Assembly (NCBI GenBank): GCA_019694455.1
Contig: JAIBBY010000023.1
Location: 1-64,000, forward strand
Length of the DNA stretch: 64,000 nucleotides
Direction of reading: 5' to 3'
Source of the DNA: Pirellulales bacterium
GTDB taxonomy: Bacteria; Planctomycetota; Planctomycetia; Pirellulales; JAEUIK01
Shown here: piece after piece, positions 35,940 to 45,529 of the stretch
Numbering within the stretch: the stretch's first letter is position 1
How the letters are laid out: the number at the start of each line of letters is the position of its first letter
Translations under genes and position numbers: made by a program
The notes under the pieces: generated by a model
Databases searched by the model: none
What the model was told of the DNA's origin: nothing
What the model saw: only the letters and a program-made list of their open reading frames with translations

Positions 35940-36212
35940 GCACGTCTCGCGTAACGAGGCGAGTTTCGGCCGCTACCGGCCTCCACCCGCGCTTGGGTCT
36001 GAGCCAACGGGAGAGACTTCGGGCGCACACCCGGAGCACAGCAAGTTCTATCGGTAGCGCTCCTGTCGATCTTGAGCCCTGTTCGCTTCGCGGAAACTTG
36101 TCCGCGTGCGCAGGCCGTGGCGCGTGGCAGAACGCAAGCGCGCACGCTTTTGCTAGCATGCTTGTTAGCGATGGTAGAGTGAACGATTAATCTGTCGCGG
36201 CTTGCCGAGCAG

Positions 36213-38345
36213 CTAGCGCTGTCGGCTCGCCGCCGGGCGTCGGGCCGCCTTCTTGGCCGGCTTGTCGCTGCTCGGCAACTCTTCATCCTTACGCGCGGTG
36301 AGCGCCGATTGCAGCCCTGGCACCTGTCCAGCGCCGGCGGGCACTTCGATCGTGCTGCCCGCGAATGCGTCGCCAATCGGCTCGTAATGTCCGCCAAGAT
36401 GTTCGGCCAAAAAAGCCTCGGTCACGGCGTAGAACGACAAGCGATTTTCCGGCCGCGCGAATCCGTGTCCCTCGTCGGGAAACAGGACATACGTGACCGG
36501 GATCTTTTTGTCTTGCATCGCCTTCACAATCTGGTCGGCCTCGGCCTGTTTGACGCGCGGATCGTTGGTGCCTTGACCAATCAACAGCGGCCGCTTGATC
36601 TTGTCGACAAAGGTCAATGGCGAGCGCTCGGTGAGGAACTTTTTGCCTTCCTCAGTTTCGTAATCGCCAACTCGATCTTTGAACATCTGCTTGGCCGGCT
36701 CCCAATAGGGCGGAATGGTCGAGAGCAACGTCAAGATGTTCGACGGCCCCACGATATCGACTCCGCAGGCGAAGACGTCGGGGGTCATGGTCACGCCGAC
36801 CAGCGTGGCATAGCCGCCGTAGCTGCCGCCCATGATGCCGACCTTATCGACAGCGGCGATCTTCTCCTTCACGGCCCAATCGACCGCGTCGAGCAGGTCG
36901 AGGTGCATCTTGCCTGCCCATTCCTTGTTGCCGGCGTTGACAAAATTCTTGCCGAAGCCAGTCGAGCCGCGAAAGTTGACCGACAGCACGGCATAGCCGC
37001 GATTAGCCAGAAACTGATGCTCGGGATCAAAGCCCCAGGCGTCGCGCGCCCACGGGCCGCCATGCACGTTCAACACCATCGGCAACGGGCGGTCGGGGCG
37101 ACCATCGCCATCGGGATCGCTGCCAGCCGGCAGCGACAGGTAGCAAACCAGATCGAGCTTGTCGCGCGCCGGCACGACAACCGGGTGCATCTTGACCAGC
37201 GGCAGCCCTTCTAGTTCCTTGCGGTTGGTGAACAGGAAAGTGGCCTTCTTGGTCTTGCGATCAAAGAGGTAATAGCGCACCGGCCCGTTGTCGACAACGA
37301 AGGCGACGACCCAGGTTTGATCGTCGAGGGTGCGGCTGGCGATGTCGATCTCGCCGTCGGCCAGCTTGCGCAATTCGTCGAAATCGGCCTTCACCTGCTC
37401 GTCGCGAAAATCCCATTCGGTCCGCAGGTAGTTGTTGCTCACCGCCTGAATGGTCTTTTCGGTGGGGTGCATCATGATGCCGCCGATGTCGACCTTGTCG
37501 TGCTCGGCGATGATCTTCTCCTCCCCCGTTTCGAGATTGACGATCTTCAGCACGCCGGTGTCTCGGCCGCGGCTGTCGATCAGGTACATCTCGTCGTTGG
37601 TCTTGTTGAAACCTACCGGGTTGGTCGTCACCGTGTCTTCCATGCCGATCTTGAGGAACGGCGACCAGCCCCCCTTGTCGTCGGGCTTCAAAATCTCGTT
37701 GCCGCCATCCGGCGTGAAGCGGATGCCAAACCGCACCTGGTAGTCGTCGTCGGTCATGTAGCCGGCGAACGACTCGTCGTTCTTTTCGTCCAGCTTGCGC
37801 TCGCCTGTCTCGATGTTCACGCGGTACAGGTCGTGCAGCCGCTCGTCGCGATCATTGAGGCCGATCAAGATTTCGTTGGGAAACTTGCGGCTGACTTCAG
37901 TGATCTGCGCCGAGATCTTCTTGAGCGGCGTCAGGTCGAGAGTCTTGCCGGTCTTGAGATTCACCGCGTAGACGTGCCAATCCTCGTCGCCCCCCACGTC
38001 TTGCACGTACAAGATGTGCTCGTTGGTGTAGGCCCAGAAGTACGAGCGAATGCCGCGCTTGGTGTCGTTGGTCACCGGTTTGGCTTTGGCCGGATCGAGA
38101 TCAGGCGAAACCCACACGTTGAGCACGCCGTCGACCGGCGCGATGAACGCCAGCCGCGAACCATCGGGCGCGATGCGCGGCGACGCCTTATCGGGGTTGC
38201 CAAACAGTATGCGCCGCGGAATCAACTCGATCTTCGCTGACACGGGCTTTGTCTCCTCGGCCAGGGCGGCGCGCGGCATGGCGGCTATTGTTAGACAGGC
38301 CATGCCGGCGAGCAGTGAACAACAAATCCGTAATCCGCGCGGCAT
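36213..38345 (-). CDS. Secreted S9-family prolyl oligopeptidase
   Basis: 710 residues. A signal peptide (ending PRAALA) is followed by an N-terminal beta-propeller (ASPRIAPDGSRLAFIAP and further blades) and a C-terminal alpha/beta-hydrolase: VHGGPWARDAWGF (oxyanion region), nucleophile GGSYGGYA, aspartate in TNDPRVKQAEAD, and histidine in DEGHGFARPEN. It would cleave short peptides, often after proline. The ATG at 38345 has AGGAG 9 bases upstream and starts the signal peptide. The last 25 residues (KKAARRPAASRQR) form a basic tail. It is a lone transcription unit, divergent to comEC. Confidence 0.92.
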   Translation of the reverse strand: MPRGLRICCSLLAGMACLTIAAMPRAALAEETKPVSAKIELIPRRILFGNPDKASPRIAPDGSRLAFIAPVDGVLNVWVSPDLDPAKAKPVTNDTKRGIRSYFWAYTNEHILYVQDVGGDEDWHVYAVNLKTGKTLDLTPLKKISAQITEVSRKFPNEILIGLNDRDERLHDLYRVNIETGERKLDEKNDESFAGYMTDDDYQVRFGIRFTPDGGNEILKPDDKGGWSPFLKIGMEDTVTTNPVGFNKTNDEMYLIDSRGRDTGVLKIVNLETGEEKIIAEHDKVDIGGIMMHPTEKTIQAVSNNYLRTEWDFRDEQVKADFDELRKLADGEIDIASRTLDDQTWVVAFVVDNGPVRYYLFDRKTKKATFLFTNRKELEGLPLVKMHPVVVPARDKLDLVCYLSLPAGSDPDGDGRPDRPLPMVLNVHGGPWARDAWGFDPEHQFLANRGYAVLSVNFRGSTGFGKNFVNAGNKEWAGKMHLDLLDAVDWAVKEKIAAVDKVGIMGGSYGGYATLVGVTMTPDVFACGVDIVGPSNILTLLSTIPPYWEPAKQMFKDRVGDYETEEGKKFLTERSPLTFVDKIKRPLLIGQGTNDPRVKQAEADQIVKAMQDKKIPVTYVLFPDEGHGFARPENRLSFYAVTEAFLAEHLGGHYEPIGDAFAGSTIEVPAGAGQVPGLQSALTARKDEELPSSDKPAKKAARRPAASRQR

Positions 38346-38543
38346 GGCAGTATCTCCTGGTTGGGATTGTCGTGGTGGCGCCGTTTGCCAGCGCGCGGTC
38401 AAAGATAGCGTATCTAGCCGTCTTCGGCCAAGGCGCGGGAACTACCACCGGCGGGGGAGGCCCCGCCAGCGACGCCAAACATCGCACGCGCGCGGCGGCG
38501 CCGCTAAGATGCTCGTGGCCAAAACAAGGCCGTCCTGTGTGAT

Positions 38544-41126
38544 ATGTCCGGGCGGTCTGGCCGGTTCAACACGACGCATTCGCACCTTGCGATGGAACTT
38601 GCGCCTTCACATCGCCGCGCGCCGACTCGCGCTAGCTATCAACCGCTGGCGCTCGTGTTGGCGGCCGTGTGCGCGGGTGTGGCGCTCGACCGGCAGATCG
38701 TCGTCGCGCCCTGGGCAGCGTGGCTACTGTCTGGCATGGCGCTGGTCGCTTGGAACATGGCCGCGCGGCGCGCTCGCCTGGCGGCGGCCACGGCGCTTCT
38801 ATTGATAGCCGCCGGCCTGGCAGGCGCCGCCTGGCATCATACTCGCTGGAATCTGTTCGACGCGCGCGACATTGCCCTGGCCGCCGCCGAAGCGCCCCAG
38901 CCGATTTGCCTGGAAGCGACCGCGCTTGAGTCGCCACGCCGCCTGCCGCCGCAAGAGCCCACGCCGCTCCGCGCCTTCACCAGCGGCGAGCGCAGCCGAC
39001 TGACGGTGCGCGTGGCGCGAGTGCGCGACGGCGCCACCTGGCAAGCGGCGGCTGGCGAAGCGCTCGTCACGGTCGACGGGCCGCTGGGCGGCATCGCGGC
39101 CGGAGATCAGTTGCGCGTGTTTGGCCGCCTGAGCGCGCCGCGCGCGGCGCGCAATCCGGGCGAGTTCGACTTTGCCGCGCGCGAACGTGGCCGCCGCCGG
39201 CTGGCGCAGGTGTGGTCAGACTTTCCCGAGTGTGTCACAAATCAAAACAGCGCTGACCACTGGCGTTGGCCAATCGACCTCGACGCGGTCCGCGCTCGCG
39301 GGCAGTCGCTGCTGCGCGCTAGCCTGGCGCCGCGGCAAGCGCATCTGGCCGCCGCGCTGCTCTTGGGATTGCGCGACGAACTGACCCCCGAACGGAACGA
39401 AGAATTTCTGGAGACCGGCACGGTCCACATTCTGTCGATCTCTGGACTGCACGTCGGCATGCTCGCCGGCGGGCTCTTTTTGCTGCTGCGACTTGGTTGG
39501 GCGCCGCAGCGCTTGGCGTTGGCGGCCGTCGCGGCGCTCACCATTTCTTACGCGCTGTTGGCCGACTCGGGCGCGCCGGTCGCGCGAGCCGCCACCTTAG
39601 TGGTGCTGGCCTGTCTGGCGCTCGCCTGGGGACGTCAGACGCGGCTGTTCAATGGCCTGGCCGCCGCGGCGCTAGTGGTGCTGTGTCTGAGCCCCGCCGA
39701 TCTGTTCGACACCGGCACGCAGTTATCGTTTCTTTCTGTGGCCGCGCTCTTTGGCGCGGGGCCGTGGATCGCCCGTCTCGGCGAGATTCGCGATCCGCTC
39801 GATCGGCTGATCGCCGACTCGCGCCCCTGGCCTACCCGCGCCGCGCGCTGGACAATGCGCCGCGCGGCGCAAGCGCTTTTGGCCAGCGCCGTGGTGTGGG
39901 GCGTCACGCTGCCGCTGGTGCTGGCGCGGTTTCACGTGGCGGCGCCAATCGCAATTCCGCTCAACCTTTTGGCGTGGGGACCAGTGGCGCTAGCGCTACT
40001 CTCCGGTTTTGGCGTATTGGCCACTGGTCTTGTCGCGCCACCGCTGGCGCGCGCCTTTGGCGCGGTCTGCGACGCCAGCCTCGCCGCGCTCGATGCCTTG
40101 GTGCGCGGCGGGGCGCAACTTCGCTGGGGACACACATGGCTCCCCGGCCCCGCCGAGTGGTGGCTCGTCGGCTTCTATGGCGGCCTGCTCGTGTTGGTGA
40201 TCCTGGGCGGTTGGCGACCGCCACGTCGCTGGCTGGTGGCGCTATTCGCTGGATGGGTCGCCTGTGGACTGGCGCTGCGGGCTCCGGCCGAAGCGTCGCG
40301 CCCGCTGGCCACCGTCCCCAGCGCGCAGCGCAATAGCACACCAAGCGAATTGCGCTGCGCTTTTCTCTCGGTCGGGCATGGCTTGGCCGTGGTGCTCGAA
40401 CTGCCCGACGGTCAGACGTTGCTCTACGACGGCGGCCAGCTTGGCTCGCCCGGCGGCGTGGCGAGGAGCATCGCCGGATACCTGTGGTCGCGCGGCATCA
40501 CGCATCTCGACGCGGTGGTGATCTCGCACGCCGATCTGGACCACTTCAACGGCGTGCCCGAGCTTGCCCAAAAGTTTTCGATCGGTGTGGCCTACACCTC
40601 GCCGATGATGTTCGATCAGCCCGCCGCGTCGTTGGCGGAACTGGAGCGCGCGCTCGGCGCCGCGCGGGGCCCGCTGCGCACCCTGGAAGCCGGGCAGCGT
40701 CTGCGCGCCGGCGATTGCAAAATCGAAGTGCTGCATCCTACCGCCGCGGGCGTACTGGGTAGCGACAACGCCAACAGCATCGTGCTGTTGGTGGAGCACG
40801 CGGGCCGGCGCATCTTATTGACCGGCGATCTGGAGTCGCCCGGCCTCGACGCCTTGTTGGCCGAGGCGCCAATCGATTGCGACGTTCTGCTTGCCCCGCA
40901 TCACGGCAGCGCGCGGAGCAACCCGCGCGGCATGGCCCAGTGGTGCCTGCCCGAGTGGGTGGTGGTGAGTGGCGGACACGACGCCGATCCGGCGGTCGAG
41001 GCGGCGTATCGCAGCGCCGGGGCGCGGGTGCTGCACACCGCGCGCACCGGAGCGGTGGAGCTGACCAGCAATACGCGCGGCTTGCACGTGGCGACCTTTC
41101 GCCCGCTGCCGGCCAACCAACCGTGA
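38544..41126 (+). CDS. comEC: ComEC/Rec2-family DNA-uptake channel with metallo-beta-lactamase domain
   Basis: 860 residues. The N-terminal helices and DUF4131-like segment (to about 230) are followed by the Competence domain (LRDELTPERNEEFLETGTVHILSISGLHVGMLAGG) with several TM helices. The C-terminal beta-lactamase-like domain (about 610-840) has VGHGLAVVLELPDGQTLLYDGG, ISHADLDHFNGV, ILLTGDLE and APHHGSARSN. It corresponds to the channel that carries single-stranded DNA across the inner membrane in transformation. No other com genes lie close. The start at 38544 is uncertain; an in-frame ATG at 38592 is possible. It is 8 bases before the FAD oxidoreductase gene. Confidence 0.92.
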   Translation: MSGRSGRFNTTHSHLAMELAPSHRRAPTRASYQPLALVLAAVCAGVALDRQIVVAPWAAWLLSGMALVAWNMAARRARLAAATALLLIAAGLAGAAWHHTRWNLFDARDIALAAAEAPQPICLEATALESPRRLPPQEPTPLRAFTSGERSRLTVRVARVRDGATWQAAAGEALVTVDGPLGGIAAGDQLRVFGRLSAPRAARNPGEFDFAARERGRRRLAQVWSDFPECVTNQNSADHWRWPIDLDAVRARGQSLLRASLAPRQAHLAAALLLGLRDELTPERNEEFLETGTVHILSISGLHVGMLAGGLFLLLRLGWAPQRLALAAVAALTISYALLADSGAPVARAATLVVLACLALAWGRQTRLFNGLAAAALVVLCLSPADLFDTGTQLSFLSVAALFGAGPWIARLGEIRDPLDRLIADSRPWPTRAARWTMRRAAQALLASAVVWGVTLPLVLARFHVAAPIAIPLNLLAWGPVALALLSGFGVLATGLVAPPLARAFGAVCDASLAALDALVRGGAQLRWGHTWLPGPAEWWLVGFYGGLLVLVILGGWRPPRRWLVALFAGWVACGLALRAPAEASRPLATVPSAQRNSTPSELRCAFLSVGHGLAVVLELPDGQTLLYDGGQLGSPGGVARSIAGYLWSRGITHLDAVVISHADLDHFNGVPELAQKFSIGVAYTSPMMFDQPAASLAELERALGAARGPLRTLEAGQRLRAGDCKIEVLHPTAAGVLGSDNANSIVLLVEHAGRRILLTGDLESPGLDALLAEAPIDCDVLLAPHHGSARSNPRGMAQWCLPEWVVVSGGHDADPAVEAAYRSAGARVLHTARTGAVELTSNTRGLHVATFRPLPANQP

Positions 41127-41134
41127 GGCATGCC

Positions 41135-42526
41135 ATGCGACTTGTGCTCGACGACAGGCCATTCGCCACCACCGCCCCGCCGGTCGCCGCTGGCGGCGCG
41201 TATCAGCCAGTGAGCTTTTGGCAGGAGACGATCCAGGTCGAGCCGGGCGCGCCGCTGGCGGAGCGCACCAACTGCGACGTGGCGATTGTCGGCGGCGGCT
41301 TCTCGGGCCTCTCGACCGCCTATGAATTGAAACGCGCGCGGCCCGATCTGGATATCGTGCTGTTGGAACGGGCAGTGGTCGGCCACGGCGCCAGCGGCCG
41401 CAATGGCGGCTTCGCGATGCCGCTGATCGGTTGGGATTTGACAGACGCCGTGAAGAAACTGGGGCGCGACGGCGGCCAGCGCGCGTACCGGCTGATGTAC
41501 GAAGCGGTGAAGCATTTGCAACGGGTTGTTGAAGACGAACGGATTGCCTGCGACCTGGAAGCGACCGGCTACCTGCTGATTTCGACGGCGCCGAAGCGCG
41601 ACGCGCACATCCGGCACGAGGCCGACCTAGGCCGCACGCTCGGCTTCGATCATGAGTTGCTGGAAGGGGACGCGCTGGCCGAGCATATTCAAAGCGACTC
41701 GTTTCGCATCGGCGTCTATGATCCGCACCCAGTGATCTTGAACCCGGCCAAGCTCGCGCGCGGGCTCAAACAAGCGGTCGAGCGCCTCGGCGTACGCGTT
41801 TATGAGCAAACGCCAATCACCGAGCTGTCCGATGGCGAAAGCGTGACGATCCGCACGCCGCGCGGCGGCGTCGCGGCCAAGACCGCCGTGCTGGCGCTCA
41901 ACGGCTATGGCGCGTCGCTCGGCTTCATGGCCGATCGCATCGCGCCGGTGCACACCTACATTTCACTGACCGAGCCGTTGACCGACGCGCAACTCGAAGC
42001 GATCGGCTGGCGTCAGCGGCGCACCAGCCTGGAGACTGCCCGCAACTTCATTCATTACTTCCGGCTGACGGCCGACAACCGCATTGCCTTTGGCGGCGAG
42101 GACGCGCAGCTCTTTGCCAGCGGCGGCTATCGCGACCAATACGCCCCCTGCTTCGCGATGCTCGAAGCGCGGCTGCGCGAGTTCTTTCCATCGCTGGCCG
42201 ACGTGCGATTCACACATCGCTGGGGGGGCGTACTTGGCGTCACGCTCGATATGTTCCCCACTTTCGGCGTCGGCGGCGAACGGAAGAACGTGTTTCATGC
42301 CGCTGGCTACTCCGGGCATGGCGTGGCGCTATCGAACTACGCCGGTCGCATTCTGGCGCCGAAGATCCTGTGCCGACTCGATGGCAACTTGCGCTGCGAA
42401 TCGGCGGTTGATCCGTTCTTTTTCAATCGCTTGCCGTGGTGGATGCCCGGCGGCGCCGCGCGCTATTACGGATTGCAGATTTACCGCGCGGCCTTGCGCG
42501 CGCACGATTGGTGGATGGAGCGATGA
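41135..42526 (+). CDS. FAD-dependent oxidoreductase of the DAO family
   Basis: 463 residues. An N-terminal FAD-binding GxGxxG-like motif is seen in CDVAIVGGGFSGLSTAYELK, then ERAVVGHGASGRNGGFA, which is typical of amine/amino-acid oxidases such as PuuB and glycine/sarcosine oxidases. The C-terminal FAD contacts are RWGGVLGVTLDMFPTFG and AAGYSGHGVALSNYAGRILA. It probably oxidises a secondary amine or amino acid, with a gamma-glutamylputrescine-like substrate possible. ATG 41135 has GAGG 7 bases upstream; the longer open frame overlaps comEC. It follows comEC by 8 bases and converges on the PIG-L gene. Confidence 0.88.
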   Translation: MRLVLDDRPFATTAPPVAAGGAYQPVSFWQETIQVEPGAPLAERTNCDVAIVGGGFSGLSTAYELKRARPDLDIVLLERAVVGHGASGRNGGFAMPLIGWDLTDAVKKLGRDGGQRAYRLMYEAVKHLQRVVEDERIACDLEATGYLLISTAPKRDAHIRHEADLGRTLGFDHELLEGDALAEHIQSDSFRIGVYDPHPVILNPAKLARGLKQAVERLGVRVYEQTPITELSDGESVTIRTPRGGVAAKTAVLALNGYGASLGFMADRIAPVHTYISLTEPLTDAQLEAIGWRQRRTSLETARNFIHYFRLTADNRIAFGGEDAQLFASGGYRDQYAPCFAMLEARLREFFPSLADVRFTHRWGGVLGVTLDMFPTFGVGGERKNVFHAAGYSGHGVALSNYAGRILAPKILCRLDGNLRCESAVDPFFFNRLPWWMPGGAARYYGLQIYRAALRAHDWWMER

Positions 42527-42535
42527 CAGGCTGAA

Positions 42536-43357
42536 CTAGGCTAAAAAGCCGAACAGCCGCTGGCGGGCGGCGGCGTCCAGCGGGGCCGCGTACTCGCTGG
42601 CCTCGAACACCTCGGCGTACTCGATGCGCCTCGCGCGCTCGGCGCCGTAGCGCTCTACCAGCGCCGCGCGATAACGGCCGGCCATGGGGCGCAGCCACTG
42701 ACCGTACCAGGCGGCGAGCCAACTGCCGCGGTCGGCTGGCGCGGCGGGGACCTCGTGCAGCGTGCCTTGGTTGTACGGCAGCCACTCGAACACCTGCGAC
42801 TGGTGACACGCCAGCAGGTCGACCACCGCGTCAAACGCGTCGGTCGCGTCCACTACCATATCGGCCGCCAGCGGCGCCGGCTTGGTGAAACGGTCGGGCA
42901 GGTGCATCACCACCGGATCGCGGGCCAGCGCCGGCACGTCGGGCACAATCGCAGGCACCGTGACCAGATAGCAGGCGTCGCGCACCGCGCGCGCCGTCGC
43001 CCGATGATCGGGATGGTAGTCGCAGGTGCGATGCGTGAGCACCAGGTCGGGCGAATAGCTGCGAATCTCGCGGATCACGTCCCAGCGCAGGGCGAGCGAT
43101 GGCTCAAGCTGGCCATCGGGATAATCCCACACGGCGCTTTCGGCGCCGATGAGCGCGGCGGCTGCCGCGGCTTCCTGGCGGCGGATGGCGACCAGTTCGG
43201 TGCCGCGCAGCGTCTGATGCCCTGCCTCGCCGTTGGTGAGCGACACCATCCGCACCTGGTGGCCGTGACGGCGATACAGCACGGCCAGGGCGCCGGCGTG
43301 GAACTCGGCGTCGTCAGGGTGAGCGCCAATGATCAGCAGTTTGATCGGGTCAGTCAC
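42536..43357 (-). CDS. PIG-L/LmbE-family deacetylase
   Basis: 273 residues from a GTG start. The zinc-binding AHPDDAE (12-18) and the second site in THRTCDYHPDHRAT are hallmarks of PIG-L enzymes, which remove N-acetyl groups from sugars (LmbE, MshB, BshB, GlcNAc-PI deacetylase). FLT-type strands KLLIIGA and VRMVSLTNGEAGH follow. An open frame reaches 43396 but begins with a TTG; the GTG at 43357 has GGAG 9 bases upstream and is preferred. The substrate is unknown; a second PIG-L gene is at 49056. Confidence 0.9.
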   Translation of the reverse strand: MTDPIKLLIIGAHPDDAEFHAGALAVLYRRHGHQVRMVSLTNGEAGHQTLRGTELVAIRRQEAAAAAALIGAESAVWDYPDGQLEPSLALRWDVIREIRSYSPDLVLTHRTCDYHPDHRATARAVRDACYLVTVPAIVPDVPALARDPVVMHLPDRFTKPAPLAADMVVDATDAFDAVVDLLACHQSQVFEWLPYNQGTLHEVPAAPADRGSWLAAWYGQWLRPMAGRYRAALVERYGAERARRIEYAEVFEASEYAAPLDAAARQRLFGFLA

Positions 43358-43523
43358 AGGAGCGCTCCGTTGACCATGAAAGGCAATGGTCGGCAATATA
43401 GCCCGCCGCGCGCGAACGAGCGAAAGGCTAGTTCGGCGCCGCGCGGCCGACTATGATGAGCGGGCACGCGAGCGCGGTGCCTTGGCGCCGAGTTTTTCTT
43501 GACGCCCTAGCGAAGATTCAATC

Positions 43524-43766
43524 ATGACGATGCAGTTCATCGAGATGGTGGGCAAGAAGCTGCTGAACGTGATCGAGCCGGGGGAGCTCGAGCCACACGA
43601 ACTGCGCAAGGCGGGCGTGACCGATGAGAGTCTGGTGCGCGTGAATCGGCAGGGCGACATCGAGCTACGCACCCGCGCCGGCTGGGAGATCATCGGCGGC
43701 CTGTTGGGCGACTTCGACCGCCGGGTGAAGCAAGAGACGGGCCTCGACTGGGCCGACGCGACGTAA
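43524..43766 (+). CDS. Small conserved-looking protein, unknown
   Basis: 80 residues: MTMQFIEMVGKKLLNVIEPGELEPHELRKAGVTDESLVRVNRQGDIELR then a tail rich in Gly/Asp. Even composition, charged helical segments and lack of low complexity support coding. No signal peptide. The family is not recognised. It has its own upstream gap and probably its own promoter. Confidence 0.7.
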   Translation: MTMQFIEMVGKKLLNVIEPGELEPHELRKAGVTDESLVRVNRQGDIELRTRAGWEIIGGLLGDFDRRVKQETGLDWADAT

Positions 43767-43879
43767 GGGGGCGGGGCTCAGCCAGTTGAACTGGCATGGA
43801 GGCGCGCACTTACCTTGTCGGCTGGCTCGGCCTTTGCTTCGGCCGTGTTATTGGCGCAGAGATTCGAACCTGATCTCGC

Positions 43880-44569
43880 CTATTTCGGCTTACCCCGTTC
43901 GCACCGTCGACGCCGCCAGGATGTCCACACAATTGCCGCCACGCCGATGCCCGCCGACAGCCACGATGCCGGCTCTGGGGCAATATCGAAGTGCGGCACG
44001 GTGGTTTGAAACACGTACACCACTGACGACGGATCGCCGTAGATCACCGACAGGTCGAAGCCCGGCAGCAGCGAGGGCAAGTCGGCGAGCGTGGGGGTTC
44101 CGAGCGAGACGCCGGAATAGAGCGTGCCCGACGCGCCGATGATCGTCTCGTCGTGGAACAACAACTGCGAGGCCTGGACCGCGTCGAAGCCGGTCAAATG
44201 CATCGAAGTTCCGTTAGGATCGAGATCGACGCCATAGAGGGTGGTGATGACGCGGCTACCGTTGTCGGGTTCCTCGGTCGAATGCCAGGCAATGCCGCCG
44301 ACATTCGCGAAGAATGAAAAATTGATCGGGATTTCGATCGAGTACGTGATTTTGTCCTTGACCGTGTCTCCAATATTTGGTGGCGGGTTGGAGACGGGAC
44401 CAGTGACCTTGTGCTCGGTGGGAAAGCTGAACGAGATGACGATGCCGTCTCCTTGCGGAACGTCGATCGTCTCCTTCAAGTCAGCAAATGGCCCATAGGT
44501 GGCGGCCACCGCGCAATTATCCGTCCAAATCGCAAGCGCCAGCGCGCAGCACAATAAACAGCGGCTCAT
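43880..44569 (-). CDS. PEP-CTERM sorted secreted protein, unknown
   Basis: 229 residues. After the signal peptide (ending NCAVAA) comes a beta-rich body (IVISFSFPTEHKVTG and SIEIPINFSFFANVGG), followed by a C-terminal PEP-CTERM signal: APEPASWLSAG, a hydrophobic helix and SWRRRRCERGK. This is the third such protein in the window. The ATG at 44569 follows GGGAG by 7 bases; the ATG two codons upstream lies too close to it. No enzyme motif is evident, and a role in the outer surface or matrix is inferred only from the sorting signal. Confidence 0.85.
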   Translation of the reverse strand: MSRCLLCCALALAIWTDNCAVAATYGPFADLKETIDVPQGDGIVISFSFPTEHKVTGPVSNPPPNIGDTVKDKITYSIEIPINFSFFANVGGIAWHSTEEPDNGSRVITTLYGVDLDPNGTSMHLTGFDAVQASQLLFHDETIIGASGTLYSGVSLGTPTLADLPSLLPGFDLSVIYGDPSSVVYVFQTTVPHFDIAPEPASWLSAGIGVAAIVWTSWRRRRCERGKPK

Positions 44570-44660
44570 GAGCATTCTCCCGACAAGTGTGGATGGATCC
44601 CCCGGCGGTACTTTTAGTGCCGGCGATGTCCACATTCAAATGAATTTGCGCTGATAATTT

Positions 44661-44680
44661 CCACCCTATTACGAGGGTGG
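44661..44680. terminator. CCACCC/GGGTGG hairpin between two minus-strand genes
   Basis: A 6-bp stem with an 8-base loop, 46 bases past the stop of the PlsC-like gene on the minus strand; the minus-strand continuation is AAATTATC, not a T-run. It might end that transcript or be part of the leader of the PEP-CTERM gene. Confidence 0.35.
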
Positions 44681-44726
44681 ATGCCGTAAGAACGTGAGAC
44701 GCGACTGGCTCACCATCTGGCCGGGG

Positions 44727-45308
44727 TCATCGAGCCTGCGCCGCCTCGGCTTCTTCCTTGAGCCGGATCGGGCCAAAGCACTCCGGGTATTTGCCGCTGG
44801 CGCCGGCGTAGAACGCGCGAAGCTGATCCATGTCTTTGTGGATGTCGCCGGTCGGGTAGAGCACTTCGTTCAGCCCGCCGTAGCGCCGCTTGAAGTCGAG
44901 CAGGCCCAAGACGATCGGCACGCCCGCCTCCACCGCGATGTAATAAAAGCCGCTCTTCCAATAGTCGGCGCGGCTGCGGGTGCCCTCGGGCGTGACCATC
45001 AAATACAGTTCGTCGCGACGTTTGAACTCGGCCGCCATTTGCTCGACGGCGTTGTTGCGCGAGCGACGATCGACTGGCACGCCGCCAATTAGCCGCATGA
45101 GCCAGCCCAACGGCGGCTTGAAGAGCGTGTGCTTGCCAACCCAACTGATGCGCACGCCAATCACCCAACTCATGGCGAGCATCACCGGCACGTCCCAGTT
45201 GCTGGTGTGCGGCGCGGCCAGCACCACGCACTTGTTGATCGGCGGCTTGGTCGGGTTGACCGTCCAGCCAAACAGCCACAGATAGAATCGTCCTAGTAGT
45301 CGCTTCAC
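44727..45308 (-). CDS. PlsC-like lysophospholipid acyltransferase family protein
   Basis: 193 residues. Acyltransferase motifs are present: APHTSNWD (His-x-x-x-x-Asp catalytic pair), a Phe/Gly block (GVPVDRRSRNN) and TPEGTRS (substrate-binding). It would acylate a lysophospholipid or similar acceptor at the membrane. The start is not certain: GTG at 45308 with GAGG just upstream is preferred; the open frame reaches a TTG at 45371. The protein ends in an acidic, Gln/Ala-rich tail. It is oriented away from the GHKL cluster. Confidence 0.88.
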   Translation of the reverse strand: MKRLLGRFYLWLFGWTVNPTKPPINKCVVLAAPHTSNWDVPVMLAMSWVIGVRISWVGKHTLFKPPLGWLMRLIGGVPVDRRSRNNAVEQMAAEFKRRDELYLMVTPEGTRSRADYWKSGFYYIAVEAGVPIVLGLLDFKRRYGGLNEVLYPTGDIHKDMDQLRAFYAGASGKYPECFGPIRLKEEAEAAQAR

Positions 45309-45529
45309 ACGCCGCCTCGGCCAAGAATGATGATTTCGCGTGATTCTCCACCGCCCATCGCCGCGATACAAACCCCCCTCCCGGCGATGGCGAAACGGGC
45401 AAGAGAATGGGCGGCCGATGTCTCCAAATCAACGATCAATTACCGCTGGTCGTTCAAAATACTGGCAATCGACCGGTTCGGCAGACAATAATCGTGGCCG
45501 ATCCACAGTGTAAGCAATGAGGGCCAGAA

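Noticed and set aside
36060-36212. Possible promoter or small gene between the CpsD/ExeA cluster and the S9 peptidase
   Set aside because: Only weak -10-like sequence and short Arg/Ser-rich frames were seen; nothing could be chosen with confidence.
43859-43877. A sequence like a tRNA T-arm (GGTTCGAATC on the minus strand) after the small gene at 43524
   Set aside because: The flanking bases do not pair as a T stem, and no acceptor, anticodon or D arm could be found around it; the local fold is a simple GAGAT/ATCTC hairpin.
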